Shown: positions 1 to 5,754 of the stretch, one piece after another
Numbering within the stretch: position 1 is the stretch's first letter
Layout: every line of letters begins with the position of its first letter
Assembly: GCA_036381835.1 (NCBI GenBank)
Contig: DASVCA010000129.1
Coordinates: 1 to 17,774 of the forward strand
Direction of reading: 5' to 3'
Length of the DNA stretch: 17,774 nucleotides
DNA from: DASULK01 sp036381835
GTDB lineage: Bacteria > Actinomycetota > Actinomycetes > Mycobacteriales > Micromonosporaceae
Notes under the pieces: model-generated
The model's database searches: none
What the model was told of the DNA's origin: nothing
What the model saw: only the letters and a program-made list of their open reading frames with translations
Program-made: the position numbers and the translations under genes

Positions 1-44
1 CCCCAGACGGCGACATGACGTCCGCGCAGGTCGGCCAGGCGCAC
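1..44 (-). CDS. murD2: MurD2, UDP-MurNAc-L-Ala:L-Glu ligase, N-terminal fragment (runs off window)
   Basis: Only the first 14 complete codons are present. On the minus strand GTG at 44-42 opens MRLADLRGRHVAVW, followed by the first two bases of a glycine codon. This fits the start of a Mur ligase N-terminal nucleotide-binding domain (hydrophobic VAVWG strand). A strong Shine-Dalgarno sequence, GAAGGAG, sits seven bases upstream of the GTG. The gene is divergent from murL, with 54 bp between the start codons. In the known alternative pathway MurD2 adds L-Glu, rather than D-Glu, to UDP-MurNAc-L-Ala in the cytoplasm, and MurL then epimerises that residue. The name rests mainly on this neighbour, because 14 residues cannot separate MurD2 from ordinary MurD. 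Confidence 0.72.
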   Translation of the reverse strand, partial: MRLADLRGRHVAVW

Positions 45-81
45 GGGTGCACTCCTTCGTCACGGGATCGTGGACGGAACG

Positions 82-99
82 AAGACCTAGTATGGCGTG
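82..99. promoter_or_regulatory. Possible shared bidirectional -10 element for murL and murD2
   Basis: TAGTAT at 88-93 is a good plus-strand -10 box. It ends five bases before the murL GTG at 99, so murL would be transcribed from about its own start codon (leaderless). Read on the other strand, positions 94-89 give CATACT, which matches four of six positions of TATAAT and could serve murD2, with a start near 82 and a leader of about 38 bases carrying its Shine-Dalgarno. I see no convincing -35 on either side. The plus-strand assignment is stronger than the minus-strand one. Confidence 0.55.
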
Positions 100-1451
100 T
101 GCCCAACTTGCAGTTCCGGCGGATGTCGTCCTTCACGTTCCCGTCCCGCGCTTTCGACCCGACCCTCGGGGTCGCCACCTTCGACTACCTGCTGCAAGGG
201 CCCGACGGCGAGCTGCGCTTCACCGAGACGGTCGAGTTCCCGGTGCCGGCCGCGCCGCCGGATCCGGGCACGTTGGCGGCCGTCGAGCGCATCCTGGAGT
301 TGCTGCACCTGGTGGCGGGCGTCAGCTACTACAAGGTCGCCGCACCGCCCCGGCTGGAGGTGCCGGCACCACTCGGCCCGGCCGCCCGGGCCCTGGTCAC
401 CGCCGTCTACACCAAGGGTCTCGGGGAGTACGCGTACCGCAACGACCTGCCGCACGTGCTGGACCTGCGGCCGACGGTGCCGGACGGCGACGTCCCGACC
501 GTGCCGTCGCTCGATCTGACCGACCGTCGCCCGCTGTGTCCGGTGGGGGGCGGCAAGGACTCCATCGTCACGTTGGAAGCGCTGCGGGCGGGCGGGTTCG
601 AGCCGGTGCCGTTCTCGGTGAACCCGAACCGGGTGATCGACGCGGTGAACGCGGCGTCCGGGTTGACCGCGCTCGCCGCCCGCCGCCGCATCGACCCGGT
701 GCTGTTCGAGTTGAACGCCGCCGGGGCGCGCAACGGGCACATCCCGGTCACCGCCGTCAACTCGTTGATCGCGGTGGCGACGTCGGTGCTGCACGGGCTG
801 GGGCCGGTGGTGATGTCGAACGAGCGCTCGGCCTCCGATCCGAACCTGACCTGGCACGGCCACGAGATCAACCACCAGTGGTCGAAAGGCGTCGAAGCGG
901 AGGGGCTGCTGCGGGACGCGCTGACCGAGCACGCCGAGCTGACCGACCCGTACTTCTCGCTGCTGCGTACGCTCTCCGAGCTGCACATCGCTCGGCTGTT
1001 CGCCCGGATCACCCGCTACGACGCCGTCGTGACCAGCTGCAACGCGGCGTTCAAGCTGCGCGACGCCACCGCCCGCTGGTGCGGCGACTGCCCGAAGTGT
1101 CGCTTCATCTTCCTGGCGCTGGCTCCGTTCATGCCCCGCGAACGGCTGGTCGGCATCTTCGACGCCGACCTGCTGGCCGATCCCGCCCAGGTGAGCGGCT
1201 ACCGGGAGCTGCTGGGGGTGGACGGCCACAAGCCCTTCGAGTGCGTCGGCGAGGTCGAGGAGTCGGTGGTCGCCCTGGGGATGCTCGCCGAACAGCCGCA
1301 GTGGCGGGACGCCCCGGTGGTACGCGCGCTCGTCACCGCCGTGCCCGAGCGGGGCTGGCGGACAGCCGAGCAGACCGCGGTGTTCACCCCCGGCGGTCCC
1401 CACTTCGTCCCGCCGGCGTACACGGCCGCACTGGACCGCCTGGCGCGCTGA
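99..1451 (+). CDS. murL: MurL, UDP-MurNAc-L-Ala-L-Glu epimerase
   Basis: This cytoplasmic enzyme inverts the terminal L-Glu of UDP-MurNAc-L-Ala-L-Glu to D-Glu in an ATP-dependent reaction, supplying peptidoglycan precursor without glutamate racemase. The 450-residue protein has an N-terminal domain (about 1-130), a PP-loop-like nucleotide motif GGGKDS at residues 150-155, and a cysteine cluster CGDCPKC at 328-334 that could bind metal. I chose GTG at 99 because TAGTAT lies five bases before it, giving a leaderless start. ATG at 123 is in frame but has only CGGCGG directly against it and no properly spaced ribosome site. The gene is divergent from murD2 and convergent with the PucR gene (27-bp gap). 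A QueC-like PP-loop enzyme is the main alternative; length and the murD2 neighbour argue for MurL. Confidence 0.88.
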   Translation: MPNLQFRRMSSFTFPSRAFDPTLGVATFDYLLQGPDGELRFTETVEFPVPAAPPDPGTLAAVERILELLHLVAGVSYYKVAAPPRLEVPAPLGPAARALVTAVYTKGLGEYAYRNDLPHVLDLRPTVPDGDVPTVPSLDLTDRRPLCPVGGGKDSIVTLEALRAGGFEPVPFSVNPNRVIDAVNAASGLTALAARRRIDPVLFELNAAGARNGHIPVTAVNSLIAVATSVLHGLGPVVMSNERSASDPNLTWHGHEINHQWSKGVEAEGLLRDALTEHAELTDPYFSLLRTLSELHIARLFARITRYDAVVTSCNAAFKLRDATARWCGDCPKCRFIFLALAPFMPRERLVGIFDADLLADPAQVSGYRELLGVDGHKPFECVGEVEESVVALGMLAEQPQWRDAPVVRALVTAVPERGWRTAEQTAVFTPGGPHFVPPAYTAALDRLAR

Positions 1452-1478
1452 CCGGTCCCGCACGGTCCGGCCCGACGG

Positions 1479-3128
1479 TCAGGAGCGGATGGCGTCCAGG
1501 GCGAGGAGGGCGACGTGCAGCGACAGGCAGGCCTCGACCGAGTCGAGGTCCGCGTCGAGGATCCGCCCGATGCGCGACAGTCGGTCGTAGAACGCCGGCC
1601 GGGACAGGTGCACGCGGGCGGCTGCGGCCGACTTGTTGCGCCCTTCGTCGAGGTAGGCCCGCAGCACCGCGAGCATCCGCTCCTTCGGGTGTTCCGCCTC
1701 GTACGCCAGCAGCGGGCCCAGCTCGCGTTCCACGAACGTCTGCAGCCGCGGCTCGTCGCGCAGCAGGTGCAGCAGCCCGGCCAGGCCGACGTCGGGCAAT
1801 CGGAAGACCGGCACGTTCCGCTTGTCGTGCCGTGCGGCGTCGGCGACCTGGCGGGCCTCGAGGAGGGACCGGCGGGCGTCCCGCAGGCCGGCGACCACGG
1901 AGCCGGCGGCCACGACCACCTCGGGCGATCGGCTGTCGGCGGTGGACCGGAGCCGGTGCAGCGCGGTGGCGAACCGGGCGAGCGCCCGTTCCTGACCGTC
2001 GGGGTCGCGCAGTGCGAGCAGCGCACCCACCGACCGGTCGTCGAGGGCGCCGGCCAGACCGGTCAGCTCGGCCTCGCGCATGGCCTGCCCGATGAGGTCG
2101 GCGAGATCGCGTAGGCGGGCCTCCGCCGCCTGCGGGTCGATCCCGGACGGGTCCGTCCGGTACCGGACGGCCACGCCGATCAGGTGCCGGCGGTCGAGCG
2201 GTACGCCGAGCGCCCGGGCCCGCAGCGCCACGTCGGTGACCGGTAGGTCGTGGTGAAGCAGCGCGGTGAGCAGCGTGCGGTGGATCTGCTGTTCGATCCG
2301 CTCGGCGTCGCGACGGATCAGTCGGCCGAGGGCCAGGGTCGATGCGGCCCGCTCCAACAGGATGGTCAGCCAGGTGGGCGGGTCGAGGTCCGCGGACGCC
2401 GGTGCGGCGGCCGGCCAGCGCAGCAGCAGCCGACCCCAGTCCTGGTCCCGGGCGCCGACCATGGTGACCAGCCAGCCGGAGTCCCGGTCGTACCCGGTAC
2501 GTCCCGCCGGTCGGATCCGCCGCGAGTGCTGCTCCCAACCGTCGATCAGCAGATCGGCGCGGTCGCCTGCCGGGTCGAAGGCGAGGACCTGCCGGGCGAG
2601 ATTCTCCAGGACCACGGGGCAGTCCGACAGCTTGGCGGCCTCGCGCACCACCTCGGCGGGCTCGACCCCGTTCACGGACAGCTCGGTGAACCGCTGGTGG
2701 ATCTCCTCTGTGGTCCGCAGCTCGGCGAGCCGCGCGTCCACGATCAGCGCGTGCACCGCCTCGGTGATCTGCACGAACGGGGTGGTCCGGTGCAGCTCGA
2801 CCAGGGGCAGGCCGGCGCGGCTGGCGGCGGCGACCATGACGCGGGGCAGGCGGCCGACGTAGCGGCGCCCCAGTTCGACGACGAGTCCGGCGACGGACAC
2901 GTCGACGAGTTCGGCGATGAACGACCGCAGTCCGTCGCCGTCTGTGGGAAGGCCGATGCCGGTGGTGAGGACGAGTTCGCCGCCGCGCAGCAGGGACGCG
3001 ATGTCGGGCACCTCGGCCGAGTGGACCCAGCGCACGGTCCGGTCGAGGTTCTCCCCTCCTGCGACCACCCGGGGCCGGCCGTGTCGGACCGCGTCGAGGG
3101 CGAGCACGTCGCGGATGGTCGGAAGCAC
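1479..3128 (-). CDS. PucR family transcriptional regulator
   Basis: The predicted product has 549 residues. The N-terminal 125 or so form the PucR (purine-catabolism-type) sensor domain, which begins LPTIRDVLAL and contains GGELVLTTGIGLP. A middle region resembles the CdaR GGDEF-like domain (about 280-420). The C-terminus is a PucR-type helix-turn-helix around residues 485-535 with NKSAAAARVHLSRPAFYDRL. Such proteins control catabolic genes (purines, amines, amino acids); no target can be named here, as no catabolic operon is adjacent. GTG at 3128 is preferred over the longer in-frame start at 3149 because TACCGT (3140-3135) ends six bases before it, implying a leaderless transcript. It is transcribed in the same direction as the snapalysin gene but separated from it by a strong hairpin. 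Confidence 0.88.
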   Translation of the reverse strand: MLPTIRDVLALDAVRHGRPRVVAGGENLDRTVRWVHSAEVPDIASLLRGGELVLTTGIGLPTDGDGLRSFIAELVDVSVAGLVVELGRRYVGRLPRVMVAAASRAGLPLVELHRTTPFVQITEAVHALIVDARLAELRTTEEIHQRFTELSVNGVEPAEVVREAAKLSDCPVVLENLARQVLAFDPAGDRADLLIDGWEQHSRRIRPAGRTGYDRDSGWLVTMVGARDQDWGRLLLRWPAAAPASADLDPPTWLTILLERAASTLALGRLIRRDAERIEQQIHRTLLTALLHHDLPVTDVALRARALGVPLDRRHLIGVAVRYRTDPSGIDPQAAEARLRDLADLIGQAMREAELTGLAGALDDRSVGALLALRDPDGQERALARFATALHRLRSTADSRSPEVVVAAGSVVAGLRDARRSLLEARQVADAARHDKRNVPVFRLPDVGLAGLLHLLRDEPRLQTFVERELGPLLAYEAEHPKERMLAVLRAYLDEGRNKSAAAARVHLSRPAFYDRLSRIGRILDADLDSVEACLSLHVALLALDAIRS

Positions 3129-3134
3129 GCGGCA

Positions 3135-3140
3135 ACGGTA
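3135..3140 (-). promoter_or_regulatory. -10 box of leaderless pucR-type gene
   Basis: On the minus strand TACCGT (TANNNT class) is followed by six bases and then the GTG start at 3128. No Shine-Dalgarno sequence is visible, so transcription probably starts at or beside the start codon. The -35 region is not recognisable. The terminator-like hairpin at 3171-3206 ends about 30 bases upstream of this box. Confidence 0.55.
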
Positions 3141-3170
3141 CCGCCGCACCCCGACCGGTGCCGCACACGT

Positions 3171-3206
3171 CTCGGCCAGGGCTGACTGGGGTCAGCCCTG
3201 GCCGAG
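3171..3206 (-). terminator. Perfect 16-bp hairpin, probable terminator of the snapalysin gene
   Basis: CTCGGCCAGGGCTGAC at 3171-3186 and its exact reverse complement at 3191-3206 enclose a TGGG loop. It begins 35 bases after the stop codon of the protease gene (minus strand) and lies upstream of the pucR promoter. There is no T-tract after the stem on the minus strand, which is common for actinobacterial hairpin terminators. It would stop readthrough from the protease gene into the regulator. Confidence 0.8.
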
Positions 3207-3240
3207 GTCTTCTAGCTGTCGATCCGGTGCGGCGGCGAGA

Positions 3241-3813
3241 TCAGCCGATCACGCCCACGGTCTCCATCGGCCAGCTGTCCTGGAAGACCTGCGTGGAGTT
3301 GCTGCCGTAGCTGTAGTTGCGGAAGAGGTAGTCGACCTGTGCGGCCTCACCGGAGCTCGGGTACGGGTTGGTGCAGCTGGTTCCAGCGCTGCCGCCGGAC
3401 ATCAGGATCGCGCAGTTGCCGTTGTAGTTGTCCGGCAGGCCGAGGATGTGCCCGATCTCGTGGCTCATGATGCGCAGCGGGTGGTACTGCTGGGCCTGGT
3501 AGTAGTCGATGACGACGTACCCGTTACCCAGGCTGTAGCGGACCGCGTAGGAACCGCCGCCGTAGGTGTAGTAGATCATCAGGTTCGACCCGCAGTTCGA
3601 CATGTTGATGTTGTTGGTGGCGTTGTTCCAGATCGAGGCGGCCTGGTGTGCGTAGGTGGCGAAGGGGCCGGCCTGGCTGGTGTTGTAGCAGATGGTGGCG
3701 GCGTTGATGGTCTCCGCGGAGGCCGGGGCCGGGCCGGCGACGCTGACGCCCAGCGCCACCACCGCGGACGCGGCGAACGCAGCCAGCATGCGAGTGATCC
3801 TTCGGATGGACAT
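3241..3813 (-). CDS. Secreted snapalysin-like zinc metalloprotease (M7 family)
   Basis: This 190-residue secreted neutral protease resembles the Streptomyces small neutral protease. A signal peptide spans residues 1-33 (RR near the start, hydrophobic 10-26, cleavage after ASA). The zinc motif is HEIGHILGLPD at 118-128 (His118, His122, Asp128 ligands; Glu119 catalytic), followed by LMSGG (137-141), the Met-turn region. Cys134/Cys147 and Cys42/Cys74 could be disulfides. The mature domain begins almost directly after the signal peptide, so the propeptide seen in Streptomyces snapalysins appears absent, and about 20 extra residues follow the usual C-terminus. ATG at 3813 was chosen because AAGGGG lies five to six bases upstream. 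No LysR activator gene lies beside it, unlike in Streptomyces. Confidence 0.9.
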   Translation of the reverse strand: MSIRRITRMLAAFAASAVVALGVSVAGPAPASAETINAATICYNTSQAGPFATYAHQAASIWNNATNNINMSNCGSNLMIYYTYGGGSYAVRYSLGNGYVVIDYYQAQQYHPLRIMSHEIGHILGLPDNYNGNCAILMSGGSAGTSCTNPYPSSGEAAQVDYLFRNYSYGSNSTQVFQDSWPMETVGVIG

Positions 3814-3845
3814 CGTCACCCCTTGATCATGTAACGGACACTGCA

Positions 3846-3880
3846 TGTTGAACTTATAAATGTGAATACATCAATTTCAA
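3846..3880 (-). promoter_or_regulatory. Promoter of the snapalysin gene with internal dyad
   Basis: On the minus strand TTGAAA (3880-3875) and TATAAG (3858-3853) are separated by 16 bases, close to the vegetative consensus, with a predicted start near 3846 and a leader of about 33 bases. The spacer is strikingly AT-rich for this genome and contains ATGTGAATACAT (3860-3871), an ATGT-N4-ACAT dyad. A wider TTGAA (3848-3852)/TTCAA (3876-3880) inverted pair brackets the promoter. Either could bind a regulator; this is inference. Confidence 0.65.
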
Positions 3881-3923
3881 GGCCGGATTCCTGCACCATC
3901 TGAGCGCGGCCCCGCACCGGGAC

Positions 3924-4733
3924 CTACGCCGGATCGGACCGGTTCAGCTCCCAGAAGGCGACCGCCGCGGCGGCGGCGACGTTCAGCGAATCCACTCCGC
4001 GCCGCATCGGTATCACCACCCGTACGTCACTGGCCGCCTGCGCCGCCGGCGACAGGCCACTGCCCTCCGCGCCGAACAGCAGCGCCGGCCGGGCCCGGCA
4101 TGCAGCATCGAGCCGCTGGATCGGGAGCGCATCGGCCGCCGGTGTCAGGGCCACCACGGTGAAGCCCGCCGCCCGCACCCGGGCAAGCGCCTGCGGCCAC
4201 GGCTCCAACCGGGCGTACGGGATCGCGAACACCTCGCCCATGCTCACCCGCACACTGCGCCGGTAGAGGGGATCGGCGCAAGACGGGGAGAGCAGCACCC
4301 CGTCGACGCCCAACGCCGCCGCGCCTCTGAAGATCGCCCCGAGATTGGTGTGATTGTTCAGATTCTCCAGGATGGCCAGGCTGCGGGCCGAGGCGAGCAC
4401 CTGCTCCGGATCCGGCAAGGGCCGGCGGTGAAACGAGGCGAGCACACCGCGATGCACGTGGAATCCGGTGATCCGCTGCAACACCTCGGGTGTGGCGGCG
4501 TAGACCGGCGCGCCGAGTCCGGTCAGGTCGGCGAGCTGATCCACCCGTTTGGCGTCGACGAGGAACGACCGCGGCCGGTACCCGGCCCGCACCGCCCGCC
4601 GCAGCACCAGCTCCCCCTCGGCGATGAACAGGCCGTGCGGAGGTTCCCAGCGGGTCCGCAACTCGACGTCGGTGAGCGCGCGGTAGTCGGCGATCCGCGG
4701 GTCGTCGGAGTCGGTGATCTCGTGGACGGGCAC
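3924..4733 (-). CDS. TrmH/SpoU family RNA 2'-O-methyltransferase
   Basis: The protein (269 residues) is an S-adenosylmethionine-dependent 2'-O-ribose methyltransferase of the SPOUT superfamily acting on tRNA or rRNA. An N-terminal substrate-binding domain (about 1-105, with GLFIAEGELVLRRA) precedes the knotted catalytic domain. Motif 1 is around 127-148 (NHTNLGAIFRGAAALG, with Asn130 and Arg136). Motif 2 is LLFGAEGSGLS around 218-228. Motif 3 is IPMRRGVDSLNVAAAAAVA at 241-259. Which nucleotide it modifies cannot be told from sequence. The GTG at 4733 has a GGGGAGA ribosome site about nine bases upstream; longer in-frame starts run into the upstream gene and lack family similarity. It lies 77 bases downstream of the membrane-protein gene on the same strand. 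Confidence 0.9.
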   Translation of the reverse strand: MPVHEITDSDDPRIADYRALTDVELRTRWEPPHGLFIAEGELVLRRAVRAGYRPRSFLVDAKRVDQLADLTGLGAPVYAATPEVLQRITGFHVHRGVLASFHRRPLPDPEQVLASARSLAILENLNNHTNLGAIFRGAAALGVDGVLLSPSCADPLYRRSVRVSMGEVFAIPYARLEPWPQALARVRAAGFTVVALTPAADALPIQRLDAACRARPALLFGAEGSGLSPAAQAASDVRVVIPMRRGVDSLNVAAAAAVAFWELNRSDPA

Positions 4734-4776
4734 CCGCCGATTCTCCCCGGCACGCGACGCGGCGGCGGTACCAGGA

Positions 4777-4790
4777 GGCCCCCGAGGGCC
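4777..4790 (-). terminator. Short GC hairpin between membrane-protein gene and trmH-like gene
   Basis: GGCCC-CCGA-GGGCC is a five-base-pair stem with a four-base loop, 21 bases beyond the stop of the upstream minus-strand gene. No T-tract follows. In GC-rich DNA such a short stem is weak evidence, so it could equally be chance or an attenuating structure. Confidence 0.25.
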
Positions 4791-4810
4791 GGCGATCACC
4801 GCGCCGAGGC

Positions 4811-5605
4811 TCAGGATGCGGGGACCGTCTCCGCTTCCGGACCCCCGGCCGGCTCGGCGAGCTCCGGCCGAGCATCGTCGGGGACGTCGGCCACCGGCAG
4901 CGCCCGCCCGGAGCGCCACAGCAGGCCGAGGCCGGCGGCGAGGGCGAGCAGCGCCCCGACGGTCTGCAGCGGGCCGACCAGCAGTCCGACGATGCCCAGC
5001 ATCGGCCCGGCGGCCACCAGCACCACCCCGTCACCGACGGCGAGCAGGCCGGAGCGCGCCACCGCCACCCCGGCCAGCACCCAGGCGAGGCTGTGCACGA
5101 CGGCACCGGCGAGGACCAGCGCCCGCGCGTGGACGAGGCCGACCTCGGTGTCGCCGGGCAGCGCGGAGAACGGCAGGGTCAGCGCGGTCGCCGCGACGGC
5201 GAGCATCAGGCCGGCCGCGGCGGTACGGCGGCTGCGGGTGGCGGCGAGCAGGGCGGTGATCGCCGCGATCGCCATCAACCCCAACCACACCGCACCGAGC
5301 CACCCGATCAGGTGCAGCCACCGTCCGTCGGCCAGGTAGGCGGTGAGATCCCGCCCGGCCATGTCCCCGTCGAACGGACCGAGGGTGACCAGGCCGAACA
5401 CCACGGCGTACAGCGGCAGCGCGCCGAGCATCGCGCGGGCGAGACGACGCATGGCCCACGCCCAGGAGGCGTTGGTGGCGGGAATCGCCGCCGGCCCGGG
5501 CGAGACGATGAGCGCGCCGAGTCCGAGATCGCCGCGACGGGGCCGGCGGGGCGGCACCGCCGGGCGGCGTGGCGGCTGCTGCGATCCGTTGCTCGTCGCG
5601 CTCAT
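4811..5605 (-). CDS. Multi-pass membrane protein of unknown function
   Basis: I do not recognise a family. The 264-residue product starts with a basic, proline-rich cytoplasmic tail (residues 1-30, PPRRPAVPPRRPRR). About six hydrophobic helices follow: roughly 52-75, 95-120, 128-146, 160-184, 190-210 and 215-235. It ends in an acidic, alanine/proline-rich tail. The region around GDMAGRDLTAYLADGRWLHL between helices 1 and 2 is the longest loop. ATG at 5605 has GAGG about eight bases upstream. The neighbours are an SPFH/NfeD pair upstream and an RNA methyltransferase downstream, all on one strand, but gaps of 149 and 77 bases make a single operon uncertain. Integral-membrane location is secure; function is not. 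Confidence 0.8.
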   Translation of the reverse strand: MSATSNGSQQPPRRPAVPPRRPRRGDLGLGALIVSPGPAAIPATNASWAWAMRRLARAMLGALPLYAVVFGLVTLGPFDGDMAGRDLTAYLADGRWLHLIGWLGAVWLGLMAIAAITALLAATRSRRTAAAGLMLAVAATALTLPFSALPGDTEVGLVHARALVLAGAVVHSLAWVLAGVAVARSGLLAVGDGVVLVAAGPMLGIVGLLVGPLQTVGALLALAAGLGLLWRSGRALPVADVPDDARPELAEPAGGPEAETVPAS

Positions 5606-5680
5606 TCGTCGCCTCGCTTTCCCCGGGCTCGGACCGGCCCGCGCACAGCGCGGCGCCCCGGCACCGAGCCGCCGACGATC

Positions 5681-5718
5681 CGGACGCGTCCGTAACCTGC
5701 GGACTCCCTGGATCGTTA
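5681..5718. promoter_or_regulatory. 12-bp perfect palindrome and adjacent GTAAC/GTTAC pair
   Basis: CGGACGCGTCCG at 5681-5692 is self-complementary. It is followed by an inverted pair GTAAC (5692-5696) and GTTAC (5714-5718). They lie in the 149-bp gap upstream of the membrane-protein gene and downstream of the SPFH gene, so they could be an operator for the former. No clear promoter was identified with it. GC-rich DNA yields such palindromes by chance fairly often. Confidence 0.3.
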
Positions 5719-5754
5719 CAGCTGCCCGGGCGCCGGGGCGCGGTTTCGCGGATT

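Noticed and set aside
99..1451. QueC-like 7-cyano-7-deazaguanine synthase because of the PP-loop and cysteine cluster
   Set aside because: At 450 residues it is about twice the QueC length, has an extra N-terminal domain, no queuosine genes are nearby, and a Mur-ligase-like gene is divergent.
1449..1481. TGACCG...CGGTCA inverted pair at the murL/pucR convergent junction as a terminator
   Set aside because: Six-base-pair stem with a loop of about 21 bases that includes the murL stop codon and the end of the PucR coding region; too weak to call.
47..2095. Long plus-strand open frame of 682 codons across murL and the PucR gene, and a 458-codon minus-strand frame at 87-1463
   Set aside because: Both are arginine/proline/alanine-rich shadow translations typical of GC-rich DNA and run through two well-supported convergent genes.
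1384..3168. Minus-strand open frame of 594 codons over the PucR gene
   Set aside because: Different frame from the PucR protein, made almost entirely of Arg, Pro, Ala and Gly.
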